Of a DNA stretch of 64,000 bases, positions 8,734 through 17,419 are shown piece by piece. The first letter of the stretch is position 1, and every line of letters begins with the position of its first letter. The position numbers were made by a program, and so were the translations under genes. The stretch is from CAVZVZ01 sp963778895 (GTDB taxonomy: Bacteria; Actinomycetota; Acidimicrobiia; Acidimicrobiales; Acidimicrobilacustridaceae), in NCBI GenBank assembly GCA_963778895.1, contig CAVZVZ010000009.1:1-64000 (forward strand). The letters are read 5' to 3'. The notes under the pieces are model-generated. The model was not told the DNA's origin and did no database searches. It saw nothing but the letters and a program-made list of their open reading frames with translations.

Positions 8734-9003
8734 CACACCGCCGTCCTCTGCGGTGGACTCGCCCTTACACCTTCCCCGGGGGCGAAATCCCAGGGCTTCG
8801 TGAGTGGAGCCTCGCCAGCTGCCAAACCTGGCCGACCAGCGGTTATGTGATCCGTGCATTCGGACCCGCTCCGGGCGAGTCCGCGAAATCAGGGCGGTAC
8901 ACGGAGGTTCGCGAGCCGCGCCACGGATGTCTCGGGGTGCCACGACGGCGGAGCATCGGGGGCAGGCCGGTGAGGAGCTGGCACCGAACCCGGAGGAATG
9001 GAC

Positions 9004-11343
9004 ATGTCGATCTTCAAGGACCGCGGAGGATCCACCGTCGAAGCAGTGCCCGGTGTCAAACGACGCCGCATGCCGCTGCGTCGCAGTTTCCTGGCCGCCG
9101 TGCTCGTGGCCACCAGCGTCGTCGCCAGCTCCGGCGGCTTGATCGCGTCGCAGTCGCCCGCGGGTGCGACCCCACCACCGCCCAGCCGCGACGGGGTTCT
9201 CTTCGCCTGGGGCTCCAATGCCAACAATGCGCTCGGGCTGCCCCTCTCGCTCACCCCGCCCACGCTCAGCTCGGTCCCCGTCGAGACGCAGGTCGCCCAG
9301 GACGGCTTCACCGTGCGGGCCGCCTCGGCCGGGTATCACGACGCGTTCGTCGCGACCGACGCCGGTGGCACCTACAGCTGGGGTTTGAACTCCGATGGTC
9401 AGCTCGGCGACGGCGGGACCGCCGTCACGCTGGGCGACACCCAGGTCGCACTACCTCGACCCGTGCAGCTCCGGACGGTCAGTTCCGGCATGAGCCACTC
9501 ATTGGGGATCGACACCGACGGTCAGGTGTGGGCGTGGGGCACGGGCTCGGCTGGCGTGCTCGGCCAGGGCAACGAGAACAGCAGCGCCACCCCGGTACCC
9601 GTCACCCTTCCGAGCGCTTCCTTCTTCGATCCGCCCGTGACGGCGGTCGCGGTCGCGGCGAGCAACACGACGAGCTGGGCGGTCGGGTCCGATGGCCGGC
9701 TCTACGTATGGGGCCAAGACGACGCGGGCGCCGATGTCTGCTACCCGCAACAGCTTCATTGCAGCTTCGTACCCACCGTGGTGGGGAGCCTGGGCGGCTT
9801 CGTGAACGTCGAGGCGGCGCTCGGTGACTTCGCATTTGCGCTCCGCGACGACGGGATGGTGTTTCGGCTCTACGGCAGCATGGAGCCGACACCAGTTGCG
9901 AATGGGAACCTGTTCGCCACCCAAATAGCCTCAGGCTTCGGAGCCTCCTATGCGATAGGCCTGAACGGCCGGGTGTACGCATGGAACGGAGGCTATGGGT
10001 ACGGGGGGGAGTACGGTGACGGCACCCGGGGCGTGTATCACTACGACGACCCCGTCGAGGTGCACCTACCTGCGGACGTGCGTGCCGTCGCGATCTCCGC
10101 CACGTACTACAACGGGTATGCCATCGGCGACGACGGCAAGCTCTATGCCTGGGGCAGGAACTCCTACGGTGAGCTCGGAATCGGCAACGCAACCGGTCCG
10201 CAGACGGTGTGCAACGGTCCGTGCTCGACGACTCCGGTACAGGTTTCGCTCCCGGCGAACTTCGTGCCGGTGGGTCTGCCGTCGGAGGGCCAGTCGAACC
10301 ACACGGCCTACGCGATCTTGCAGTACGCACCGCCCGCGGCATCGGCGACGATCTCGGGAACACCGCAGTCGCCGGCGGCCGTCGGCGCGCCGTACAACTT
10401 CAGCTTCACGCTCGGAGGCGCAGCCAGCACGCAGGTCTCGGCCGGCTCCCTTCCTCCCGGTGTCACGCTGTCGAACAGCGGGATGCTGTCGGGCACCCCG
10501 ACCGTGCCGGGTCGCTATGACTTCACCGTTACCGCCTCCAACGGCGTCGGACCCAACGCGTCGACCGCAGTCACGATCGTGGTGCAACCGTCGATTTCGG
10601 TCGGCTGGGGCAGCATCCTCGAAGGTGACAACGGCACTCGCGTGCTACATGTCCCGGTCACGTTGTCGTCGCCGTCCAACACGCCCGTGACCGTGCAGTA
10701 CACGCTGCAAGGCGCACCGAACGGCGGCACGGCAACCGGCGCCAAGAAGGCCGCTTCCGGGGTCGACTTCCTCGACAACGGCGGAGCTGCGAAGACGCTC
10801 ACCTTCGCCCCCACCGGCTCGGGGCTCACACCCGTCGAGAAGGACATCTCGGTGACAATCCTCGGCGACACCATCCCGGAGGGCGTCGAGACGTTCACCG
10901 TTCAACTCGCCAACCCGTCGAGCGGCTACCTGCTGCGACAGAGCAGCATGACCGAGACGATCCTCCTCGACGACGTGGGATTCGGAGCGCCGACGCTCGG
11001 CATCGGCGACGCCGGAGTCGTCAGCTCGAACGGCGGGACGACGAACCTGACCTTCCCCGTCACGCTCTCGGTGCCCGCATCGGGAGCCTTCACCGTGCAC
11101 TACACCGTGACGCCCGACAGCGCGCTCTACAGCTCGACGGCGGCCGGAGGCGGCGATTTCGGGGGCAAGAAGTCGGGCACCCTGAAGTTCACTGCCGGCG
11201 CACGGATGAAGGCGATCAGCCTGCCGGTGTGGCCACACCTCCCCGGCAGCGGGACGAAGTCCTTCCATGTGACGCTCTCCGCAGTGAGCGACACGGGCAT
11301 CGTGCTCTTCCACGAAACCGCGAGCGGCACCATCGTCAGCTGA
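9004..11343 (+). CDS. Exported RCC1-repeat protein with Ig-like and Calx-beta domains
   Basis: The ggagg at 8991-8995 is correctly spaced for the ATG at 9004 (MSIFKDRGG); an ATG at 8998 is too close. Residues about 20-58 are a signal peptide (RRSFLAAVLVATSVVASSG). Next come about six RCC1-type blades with repeated AWG/SWG motifs (LFAWGSNANNALG, TYSWGLNSDGQLGDGG, VWAWGTGSAGVLGQG, LYVWGQDDAG, LYAWGRNSYGELG), forming a propeller to about residue 430. Then a putative Ig domain (SAGSLPPGVTLSNSGMLSGTP) and two Calx-beta-like domains (ILEGDNGTRVLHVPVTLSSP; GTTNLTFPVTLSVP). No sortase motif is seen. It is probably secreted or surface-bound; its partner is unknown. Confidence 0.85.
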   Translation: MSIFKDRGGSTVEAVPGVKRRRMPLRRSFLAAVLVATSVVASSGGLIASQSPAGATPPPPSRDGVLFAWGSNANNALGLPLSLTPPTLSSVPVETQVAQDGFTVRAASAGYHDAFVATDAGGTYSWGLNSDGQLGDGGTAVTLGDTQVALPRPVQLRTVSSGMSHSLGIDTDGQVWAWGTGSAGVLGQGNENSSATPVPVTLPSASFFDPPVTAVAVAASNTTSWAVGSDGRLYVWGQDDAGADVCYPQQLHCSFVPTVVGSLGGFVNVEAALGDFAFALRDDGMVFRLYGSMEPTPVANGNLFATQIASGFGASYAIGLNGRVYAWNGGYGYGGEYGDGTRGVYHYDDPVEVHLPADVRAVAISATYYNGYAIGDDGKLYAWGRNSYGELGIGNATGPQTVCNGPCSTTPVQVSLPANFVPVGLPSEGQSNHTAYAILQYAPPAASATISGTPQSPAAVGAPYNFSFTLGGAASTQVSAGSLPPGVTLSNSGMLSGTPTVPGRYDFTVTASNGVGPNASTAVTIVVQPSISVGWGSILEGDNGTRVLHVPVTLSSPSNTPVTVQYTLQGAPNGGTATGAKKAASGVDFLDNGGAAKTLTFAPTGSGLTPVEKDISVTILGDTIPEGVETFTVQLANPSSGYLLRQSSMTETILLDDVGFGAPTLGIGDAGVVSSNGGTTNLTFPVTLSVPASGAFTVHYTVTPDSALYSSTAAGGGDFGGKKSGTLKFTAGARMKAISLPVWPHLPGSGTKSFHVTLSAVSDTGIVLFHETASGTIVS

Positions 11344-11354
11344 ACCCACCGGAT

Positions 11355-11392
11355 CCGTTCCCACACACGCTTCCCAGCGTGTGTGGGAACGG
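11355..11392. terminator. Long perfect hairpin after the RCC1 gene
   Basis: Two 17-base arms (11355-11371 and 11376-11392) are exact complements around a 4-base loop (tccc), beginning 11 bases after the RCC1 stop. There is no T tract, as is usual in GC-rich actinobacteria. It would end transcription before the LAL regulator. A GTG in its right arm is in frame with the regulator but is an unlikely start. Confidence 0.7.
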
Positions 11393-11468
11393 CCGCGTTC
11401 GCCCCCAGTCCACGCCGCCCCGCTTGCGATGACCAAGCACTCCCCGGGCAGTCCGTCGCGGTCCGTCC

Positions 11469-11474
11469 TACGAT
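11469..11474 (+). promoter_or_regulatory. Probable -10 box of the LAL regulator
   Basis: TACGAT fits the actinobacterial -10 pattern TANNNT and ends eight bases before a GTG that begins VVDGDVPLVGR. The spacing suggests a leaderless transcript beginning at or next to that GTG. No convincing -35 element was picked out. Confidence 0.35.
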
Positions 11475-11482
11475 TCCGGATC

Positions 11483-14281
11483 GTGGTCGACGGGGACGTG
11501 CCTCTGGTGGGGCGAAGCGACGCGCTTCAGGCAGCAGTTGCAGCAGTGTTGTCGTTGTCCTCGGGCCATGGGTCAGTCGTCCTTGTCGAGGGATCCGCGG
11601 GCAAAGGCAAGACCCGGTTGCTCGACGAAGTGACCGAAGGCGTCGCCGCCGAGATCACCGTCATTCGGGGACGAGCGGACGAACTCGAGAAGCACCGACC
11701 GTTCGGCCCGCTCGCGGTGTGCCTGGGACTCGCCAAGCAGGCGACCGACCTGCGCCGGCGTGAGGTTGCCGCGCTCCTGTCAGGAGCAGAGCCCGCCGGC
11801 CCGGGACCGGTTCAGCTCGGTCACGTCGGCGATGCCCGCTTCCGCGCGGTGGAAGCGGTGGTCGATCTGGTGCAGGAGCTTGCGTCGACGCCGACTCTGC
11901 TCGTTCTCGACGACCTCCAATGGGCCGACGAGTCGACACTCCTCGCGCTCCGACAGCTCGCGCGGCGCACACGCTTCCTGCCCCTCGTGGTGTTGCTGTC
12001 GTTTCGTGAGCCCGTCGCAGGCACTCCGCTCGCCCAACTTCGCGACAGCCTGCTGTCGGATGGTGCGACCCACATCCAGCTGACCGACCTCTCGCCTGCG
12101 AACGTCGCCGAGCTCGTGGAAGCCACGCTGGGTGGACCGGCCGGACGAACGCTGCAACCGGCGCTCGACGAGGCGGGAGGATCACCGCTCTTCGTCACGG
12201 AGTTGTTGCGCTCGGTCGTCGCCGAAGGTCGGTTCACGCTCGCAACTGGTCGTGTCGAGCTGACCGGTGACGACTTGCCTGTGTCCTTCGTTGCCACCGT
12301 CAGGAGACAAGTCGACGCGCTGCCCCCACAGACCGCAACCGTCCTGCGGGCAGCGGCCGTGGCCGGCACCGACTTCGCCGTCCGCGAGGTGGTCGCCATC
12401 ACCACGTTGTCGGAACCCGATGTGGTGGACGCGCTGACGTCTGCGGTGGACAACGGCGTGCTCGTCGACGCCAGCGAACGACTGGCGTTTCGGCACGGCT
12501 TGGTGCAGCGGGCGGTCTACCAGTCCATCCCGGCCGAGCTCCGCCGAAGCCAACATCGGGCGCTCGCCGACGCGCTCCAGCGAGCGGAGGCGTCGGTCGA
12601 GCGAATCGCGTGGCATCTCGCCGCGGGCACCGACACGCCGAATCGTGAGGTGACCGCGTGGCTGCGCTCGGCCGCGGCCGATGAGGCGGTGTCCGCGCCC
12701 GCCGTGGCGGCCGACTTGTTGATGCGCGCTCTCGACTTCCTGCCCGAGGATGACCCTGATCGGCGGGCCGTCACCGCGGACCTGGCCCGTGAGCTCGTGT
12801 GGGCCGGTCACACCGAGGACGGCGCGGCGCTGGCCGAGGGCGTGCTCGCAGACGACGACGACCCGCATCTCCGTGCCGTCCTCGCGCTGGCGCGGCTACT
12901 ACAGGGACGCTATATCGACGCTGTCATCTCCATCGAACGAGCTGCCAGCGATTCGACACTCGATCCGATCAGGAGGGCACAGTTGCGGGCTGAGGCGGGA
13001 CTGGCGCGATTCCTGTCAGGGGACATGGCCGGTGCCGAGCGCGACGGCGCGGAGGCCGTCGAGGAAGGGCTGGCGCTGGGCGACGACCTCGCGACGTGTG
13101 TGGGGCTGTGCACGCAGTCTTGGACGGCGAACGCCCGGGGTGAGCAGCGCGAGGCGCTGGCGTTCGCGGAGGATGCGGTGCGCCGAGCCCGGGCGTCGAC
13201 GGGTGCGGCGCTAGCGCGCTACTCGCCTCACCTCTTCCTCGGAATCGTGCTGCTCGGCCAGGGCCGGTCGGACGATGCCGCCGCGGTCTTTCGGGAAGGT
13301 CGCGCCGTCGCCGAGTCGGCCGGCACGCTGTTGAACATTCCCGCTTACCACGCCTGCCTGGCACTGGTGCAGCTGTACGCCGGGGAGTGGGACGATACCT
13401 TCGCCGAGTGCGAGGCCGGCCTCGTGGCGGCCGACGAGCTCGACGCAACGGTGGGCGTGGTTTGGCTCCACGCGTTACGAGGATTGGTCCTGGTGCACCG
13501 CGACGAGCTGAGGGCTGCGGATCAGACAGTCCAAGCGGGCGAAGCGGCGATGATGGCGTCGGGACCGCAGATCGGTGCCGACTGGTTGATGCTGGCGCGA
13601 GCGCTGATCACCCAGACGGAGGACCCTGCCACTGCACTCGCCATTCTCGGGAACGCATGGGATCTCTACGAATCGCTCGGCATTCGCTCCCACCATGGAG
13701 CCATCGGTCCAGAACTCGCCCGCTTGGCGCTCGACCGGGGGGACACCACACGAGCCATCGCAGTGCGCGACGCGCTCGTGGCGGGGAACGATGAACCACA
13801 TGTCACCGAGCACGTAACAGGGTTGATCGCGCGCGACCCCGAACAGCTGCTGCTCGTGGCCGAGGGCTGGCGGGCAGCCGGCAGACCGTTCGAGCACGGA
13901 CGCTGCATGGAGGATGCGGCCATGGCCCTTGCGGCCGCGGGAAAGACTGCCGACGCGGCGCAGGCGTTCGACGCGGCCTCCGACATCCTCGAAGAACTGG
14001 GCGCGATCCGCGACATCGCTCGGGTAGGTGCGGAGCAGCGCGCGGCCGGCATTACCAGAGGCAAGCGCGGCAGGCGTGCACGGCCGGCTCGCGGATGGGC
14101 GAGCCTCACCGATTCCGAGGTCAACGTCGTCCGCCTGGTCGCCGACGGTCTGACCAACCGCCAGATCGGTGAGCGCCTTTTCATCAGCCGGCGAACCGTC
14201 GAGACGCACGTTTCGCACGTGTTCACCAAGCTAGACGTCAGCTCACGCGCCAACATCGCCAGCGCGTTCGCTGCTCGATGA
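11483..14281 (+). CDS. LuxR-family regulator with N-terminal ATPase (LAL type)
   Basis: The protein of about 930 residues begins with an AAA/STAND ATPase module: Walker A in VEGSAGKGKTRLLDE, Walker B in TLLVLDDLQWADEST and the sensor-like RRQVDALPPQTATVLRAAAVAG. The long middle part has helical TPR-like repeats. The last 65 residues are a LuxR helix-turn-helix (SLTDSEVNVVRLVADGLTNRQIGERL, then ISRRTVETHVSHVFTKLDV). LAL proteins act as ATP-dependent transcription activators, often of catabolic or secondary-metabolite genes. I chose the GTG at 11483 because of the -10 box before it; an ATG at 11429 is the alternative. Its target is unknown. Confidence 0.88.
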   Translation: MVDGDVPLVGRSDALQAAVAAVLSLSSGHGSVVLVEGSAGKGKTRLLDEVTEGVAAEITVIRGRADELEKHRPFGPLAVCLGLAKQATDLRRREVAALLSGAEPAGPGPVQLGHVGDARFRAVEAVVDLVQELASTPTLLVLDDLQWADESTLLALRQLARRTRFLPLVVLLSFREPVAGTPLAQLRDSLLSDGATHIQLTDLSPANVAELVEATLGGPAGRTLQPALDEAGGSPLFVTELLRSVVAEGRFTLATGRVELTGDDLPVSFVATVRRQVDALPPQTATVLRAAAVAGTDFAVREVVAITTLSEPDVVDALTSAVDNGVLVDASERLAFRHGLVQRAVYQSIPAELRRSQHRALADALQRAEASVERIAWHLAAGTDTPNREVTAWLRSAAADEAVSAPAVAADLLMRALDFLPEDDPDRRAVTADLARELVWAGHTEDGAALAEGVLADDDDPHLRAVLALARLLQGRYIDAVISIERAASDSTLDPIRRAQLRAEAGLARFLSGDMAGAERDGAEAVEEGLALGDDLATCVGLCTQSWTANARGEQREALAFAEDAVRRARASTGAALARYSPHLFLGIVLLGQGRSDDAAAVFREGRAVAESAGTLLNIPAYHACLALVQLYAGEWDDTFAECEAGLVAADELDATVGVVWLHALRGLVLVHRDELRAADQTVQAGEAAMMASGPQIGADWLMLARALITQTEDPATALAILGNAWDLYESLGIRSHHGAIGPELARLALDRGDTTRAIAVRDALVAGNDEPHVTEHVTGLIARDPEQLLLVAEGWRAAGRPFEHGRCMEDAAMALAAAGKTADAAQAFDAASDILEELGAIRDIARVGAEQRAAGITRGKRGRRARPARGWASLTDSEVNVVRLVADGLTNRQIGERLFISRRTVETHVSHVFTKLDVSSRANIASAFAAR

Positions 14282-14402
14282 GAAATCACGCGCGACGACC
14301 GACACGGTCTCGGTGACCGGACCCGCTGTGTCGGAGGGGGTCTTGACTGCACTGCTCGGCACATCGTGATTTTCTGGCCTGCTTGGGTGCGGTGTCAGTT
14401 CA

Positions 14403-14642
14403 TTGTCAGCAGCCACCAAGCTGTCCGCCGAACGCGAGCTCTTGGCCGCGCGGTCGCACGGCCCGATGGACGAGTCGGCGGTCCGCTCGCTGATCGAAGG
14501 AGTTGGGCCCATCGACGGCGTGTTGGCCGGCGCCGAGCCCGAGGACAAGGCGCGGCTCTATGCCGAGCTCGGGTTGGAGTTGACCTTCTACGCAGGCGAG
14601 CAGCTAGTCCGAGTGGAAGCGCAGCCGGTGTGCGATGTGTGG
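14403..14642 (+). pseudogene. C-terminal remnant of a large serine recombinase
   Basis: The frame reads ERELLAARSHGPMDESAVRSL, then LIEGVGPIDGVLAGAEPEDKARLYAELGL and ELTFYAGEQLVRVEAQPV. This is the usual end of resolvase/integrase-type large serine recombinases: a coiled helical stretch, then the DKxxxYxxLGLxLTY pattern. The catalytic N-terminal domain and zinc ribbon are absent. The frame runs directly into the tRNA-like fragment at 14640, as expected when an integrase gene lies next to its attachment site. It is thus a trace of the enzyme that may have inserted an element here. Confidence 0.5.
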
Positions 14643-14664
14643 TGTCGGAGGGGGGACTTGAACC
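14640..14664 (-). repeat. Second tRNA 3'-end-like fragment with encoded CCA
   Basis: It is identical over 25 bases to the fragment at 8704 except for one base. Beyond that the two copies stay similar for about 30 bases (shared gcacac, then gcggtg). On the minus strand it gives GGTTCAAGT, CCCCCCTCCGAC, A and CCA. The T-stem 5' half no longer pairs here, so it cannot be a working tRNA. It abuts the serine recombinase remnant, which supports an attachment-site role. Confidence 0.5.
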
Positions 14665-14912
14665 ATGAGCACACGGCGGTTCTGCGCGGTGAGCTGGTGC
14701 TCGGCTAGGTCGTCCTTGGGCGGTCCTTTCCGGGCAGCGCTTCGATCGTCCTAGCGAGCATCTCGTTCGGCGCTGGGTGCGGCGTCGTCGTCGGTCTCAC
14801 CTCGGCGCTCGCTGAGTCGCCATCGCGACCACGGCCACACGCCGTCAGAGGCCGACGCGGATCACCGCCGGTTACGCTCCCGAGGCTTGGCCGATTCCGT
14901 CATAATGCGTTG

Positions 14913-15100
14913 ATGCATGTCCTGTCGTCGATCGCGTACGCGGCAACTGGCGACGGGGCGCGTCTCGCGCATCGAGTGCTGGGCACGGAAGGGCCGGAGC
15001 TCGCGTTTGTCCCGCCGTGGATGGGCACGGTGGAGATGGACCTCGATGATCCCTATGTTGTTCCGACGCTACGCCGTCTCGTGAGTGCATCGAAGATCAG
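14913..15100 (+). pseudogene. N-terminal stub of an alpha/beta-hydrolase-type protein
   Basis: The first about 60 codons (IAYAATGDGARLAHRVLGTEGP, then ELAFVPPWMGTVEMDLDDP and VVPTLRRLVS) match the start of the alpha/beta hydrolases that in actinobacteria are often fused to a nucleotide cyclase. After LRRLVS the similarity stops and the next gene begins, so only the first strands of the fold remain. A -10-like CATAAT at 14901-14906 stands seven bases before the ATG, consistent with a leaderless start. The bases between 14709 and 14912 hold nothing else that I can see. Confidence 0.5.
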
Positions 15101-16401
15101 GCGAAGTTCCATTGGCATCTCGCGTCCGTAGCCATCGCCGGGGTTTCGCCACGACGACGCTCATGGCGGGATCTGCAACGCTTGCCTCGCTATGCGCGGG
15201 CGTAGCCATTTGCATCTTCTTGTCCCGGATAGCTGGTGACCATCACTTGGCCGCCTGGACGGTCGGCCTGGGTCTGGGGCTATCGCTGGCCTTGCTGGCG
15301 GTGGTGGTGACATACGCCGCGCTTGTCACCGTCGGTGGCATCATCGTTCTGCATCGGGACTCGTGCGAGGAACGTGGGGTGCCGTACGCTCCTACCCGAC
15401 CCCGGCAACGGAGCATCGGGCCCGTAACAGCGGCCATTCGAAGGCGAATCCGCCCACAGGCCCGTCTCTTGCCGGGCGAACTGGTCGAGGTGCGGGGTCT
15501 TTCCGAAATTCTTGAAACGCTGGATGAGGAGGGGCGTCTCGACGGGTTGCCCTTCATGCCCGAAATGGTGATGTACTGCGGTCACCGCTTTCCAGTCCAC
15601 CGACGTGTTGACAAGGTGTGGGAATACGCTCATGGCACTGGACTGCGTCGAGTCGACAATGCGGTTCTCCTTGCCGACCTGAGGTGTGGTGGTCAGAGTC
15701 ATGGCGGGTGCCAGACCGCGTGCCAGTTGATCTGGAAGGAGGCCTGGCTGAGGCGTCCGGGTGAGGCTTCGTCTACGACCTCGGCGACACGCGACAAGCC
15801 GGACCTGGATGCCCACACACAGGTGGTGGTCGACGGCACGCCTCGCTACGTCTGCCAAATGACTGAGATCATTCGTGCCTCGACGCAACTACGTCCGCAT
15901 TCATTGAAGCACTACTGGCTAGATCTGGTTCGCGGCAATGTTCGGCTCAAGCCGTTCGTAGAGGTTCTTAGCGTGCGGATGTTCAATGGGGTGCAGTGGC
16001 GGTTGGACCGCCCGATCGCGCCCTTTGTGAAGCTTTCGGACAGAACCACGTCACCGCACGAAGACCTCGGCCTGCAGCCAGGCGAGTTGGTTCGCGTGAA
16101 GTCCAAGCGCGCCATCGAGGCGACCGTGACCCACGATCTCCGCAACCGCGGCTTGACATGGGGAGGCGATATGATCCGCTACTCGGGTGGCAGCTATCGA
16201 GTACGTGATCGCGTCAGCCGCATGGTGCACGAGGAGACAGGCGAACTGCTTGTCCTCAAGACTCCCAGCATCCTCCTGGATCAGGTCCATTCCATTGGGG
16301 GGACTCTGCTGATTCCTCAGGAGGAGTTCCTCTTCTGGCGTGAGATCTGGCTGGAACGGCTATCTATGCGCTCGTCTGAGAACGGTGAACAGCACGAGTG
16401 A
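15085..16401 (+). CDS. Membrane-anchored protein with a duplicated ~95-residue domain, unknown function
   Basis: Two hydrophobic segments at residues about 27-50 and 57-90 should anchor the protein. A domain at residues about 128-224 (PGELVEVRGLSEIL, FMPEMVMYCGHRF, LRCGGQSHGGCQTAC, WKEAWLRR) recurs at about 329-426 (PGELVRVKSKRAIE, DMIRYSGGSYRV, FWREIWLERL). The first copy has five cysteines (positions about 165, 201, 209, 213 plus one near 257); the second copy has none of the matching ones. The cysteine pattern suggests metal or cluster binding in copy one only. The GTG at 15085 overlaps the preceding stub; an ATG at 15163 is possible. Codon use is less GC-biased than in nearby genes, consistent with transfer. 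Confidence 0.7.
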   Translation: MHRRSGEVPLASRVRSHRRGFATTTLMAGSATLASLCAGVAICIFLSRIAGDHHLAAWTVGLGLGLSLALLAVVVTYAALVTVGGIIVLHRDSCEERGVPYAPTRPRQRSIGPVTAAIRRRIRPQARLLPGELVEVRGLSEILETLDEEGRLDGLPFMPEMVMYCGHRFPVHRRVDKVWEYAHGTGLRRVDNAVLLADLRCGGQSHGGCQTACQLIWKEAWLRRPGEASSTTSATRDKPDLDAHTQVVVDGTPRYVCQMTEIIRASTQLRPHSLKHYWLDLVRGNVRLKPFVEVLSVRMFNGVQWRLDRPIAPFVKLSDRTTSPHEDLGLQPGELVRVKSKRAIEATVTHDLRNRGLTWGGDMIRYSGGSYRVRDRVSRMVHEETGELLVLKTPSILLDQVHSIGGTLLIPQEEFLFWREIWLERLSMRSSENGEQHE

Positions 16402-16440
16402 CCCCGTTTGCCGCCCGCCGGGCTAGTACGAGAACCGTCG

Positions 16441-16524
16441 TGTCGGAGGGGGGACTTGAACCCCCACGCCCTTGCGGGCACTAGCCCCTCAAGCTAGCGC
16501 GTCTGCCTATTCCGCCACTCCGAC
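16441..16524 (-). tRNA. tRNA-Leu (GAG)
   Basis: The minus strand folds as a type II tRNA of 84 bases: acceptor GTCGGAG with CTCCGAC and discriminator A; anticodon stem CTAGC with GCTAG around the loop TTGAGGG, giving anticodon GAG; a long variable arm (tgcccgcaagggcg) as in leucine tRNAs; and the T-arm GGGGG, TTCAAGT, CCCCC. CCA is not encoded. It reads CUC and CUU codons. Its 3' end faces the accessory stretch to the left. Confidence 0.95.
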
Positions 16525-16705
16525 GTGGTGGACCTGAGCAGCCGAAACGGCCATCCAGGCGGACCGTTACTTTAGCGCGCCGCTCCCCTGATCCCGAATA
16601 CGCGATCGAGATCGATCGAAGTCGTGATCGTGTACCGAATCGGTAGACAATCACTGTTTGGACGGGCGGGGCGACGGGATCGCGCCGTGCCGGCCAGCGC
16701 GTGGG

Positions 16706-17419
16706 TCAGCTCAGATGAGCGGCGAGCCAGCTGAGGGTGCGGTCCCAGGCGTCAGCCGCGGCGGCCGGGTTGAAGGCGGGCCGCACGTCGCAGTGGAAAC
16801 CATGTTCAGCATCGGCGTACCGCACGATCTCGCCGTCCACCGGCGCGTCGGTGAGCGCGGCGCGCAACAGCTCGACATCCTCGATCGGGATCCCCGTGTC
16901 CTGATCGCCGAACAGCCCGAGCCACGGCGTCTTCAGAGCCGGCGCGCGGTCGACCAACGCCGGGAACTGCGGGAATCGTGCGTTCACGATCCCTCCCCCG
17001 TAGAACCCGACCGCTGCACCCAACGCACGCTCGGCCGCGGCCAGGAACGTCACTCGCCCACCGAAGCAGAACCCGACGATTCCGATCTGCTCGTTACCGA
17101 ACCCCTGCGCGTGCAGGTGATCGAGCGCGGCGTCGATATCCATCAGGATCCCGTCGTCGGTCAGCCCCTCGTACAGCGGCAGCACCGTCGCGAAGTCGTC
17201 GTACGACGCAGTACCGCCGCCGGCGCGATGAAAGATCGCCGGCGCCACCGCGTGATAGCCGGCCGCGGCGAACCGTCGAGTCACATCCTTGATGTGATCG
17301 TTCACCCCGAACGCCTCTTGCACCACCACGACCGCCCCAAGCACCTCACCATCAGGTGTGGCTTCGTACAACTCCATCGCCCCGTCGGGCGTCTCGATCT
17401 GCAGACTTCCAGCTGTCAT
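16706..17419 (-). CDS. Dienelactone hydrolase family protein
   Basis: From the ATG at 17419 the protein has 237 residues, normal for the family. It shows the alpha/beta hydrolase layout with the unusual cysteine nucleophile in GFCFGGRVTFL, the acid in GLFGDQDTGIPIEDVE and the histidine in ADAEHGFHCD. VVVVQEAFGVNDHIKDVTRRFA is typical of the N-terminal region. Known members open dienelactones in chlorocatechol breakdown, but many act on other esters. The start overlaps the stop of the upstream solute-binding protein by four bases (ATGA), so the two are probably translated together. Confidence 0.88.
   Translation of the reverse strand: MTAGSLQIETPDGAMELYEATPDGEVLGAVVVVQEAFGVNDHIKDVTRRFAAAGYHAVAPAIFHRAGGGTASYDDFATVLPLYEGLTDDGILMDIDAALDHLHAQGFGNEQIGIVGFCFGGRVTFLAAAERALGAAVGFYGGGIVNARFPQFPALVDRAPALKTPWLGLFGDQDTGIPIEDVELLRAALTDAPVDGEIVRYADAEHGFHCDVRPAFNPAAAADAWDRTLSWLAAHLS

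Noticed and set aside
8704..8800. A complete tRNA on the minus strand
   Set aside because: The T-arm, acceptor 3' strand and CCA are good, but no matching 5' acceptor strand, D-arm or valid anticodon arm follows within tRNA length.
14366..14708. Whole reading frame across the tRNA-like fragment as a single protein
   Set aside because: The end (CRRGDLNHEHTAVLRG) is a translation of the tRNA 3' end, a common false extension. Only the recombinase-like part before it is kept.
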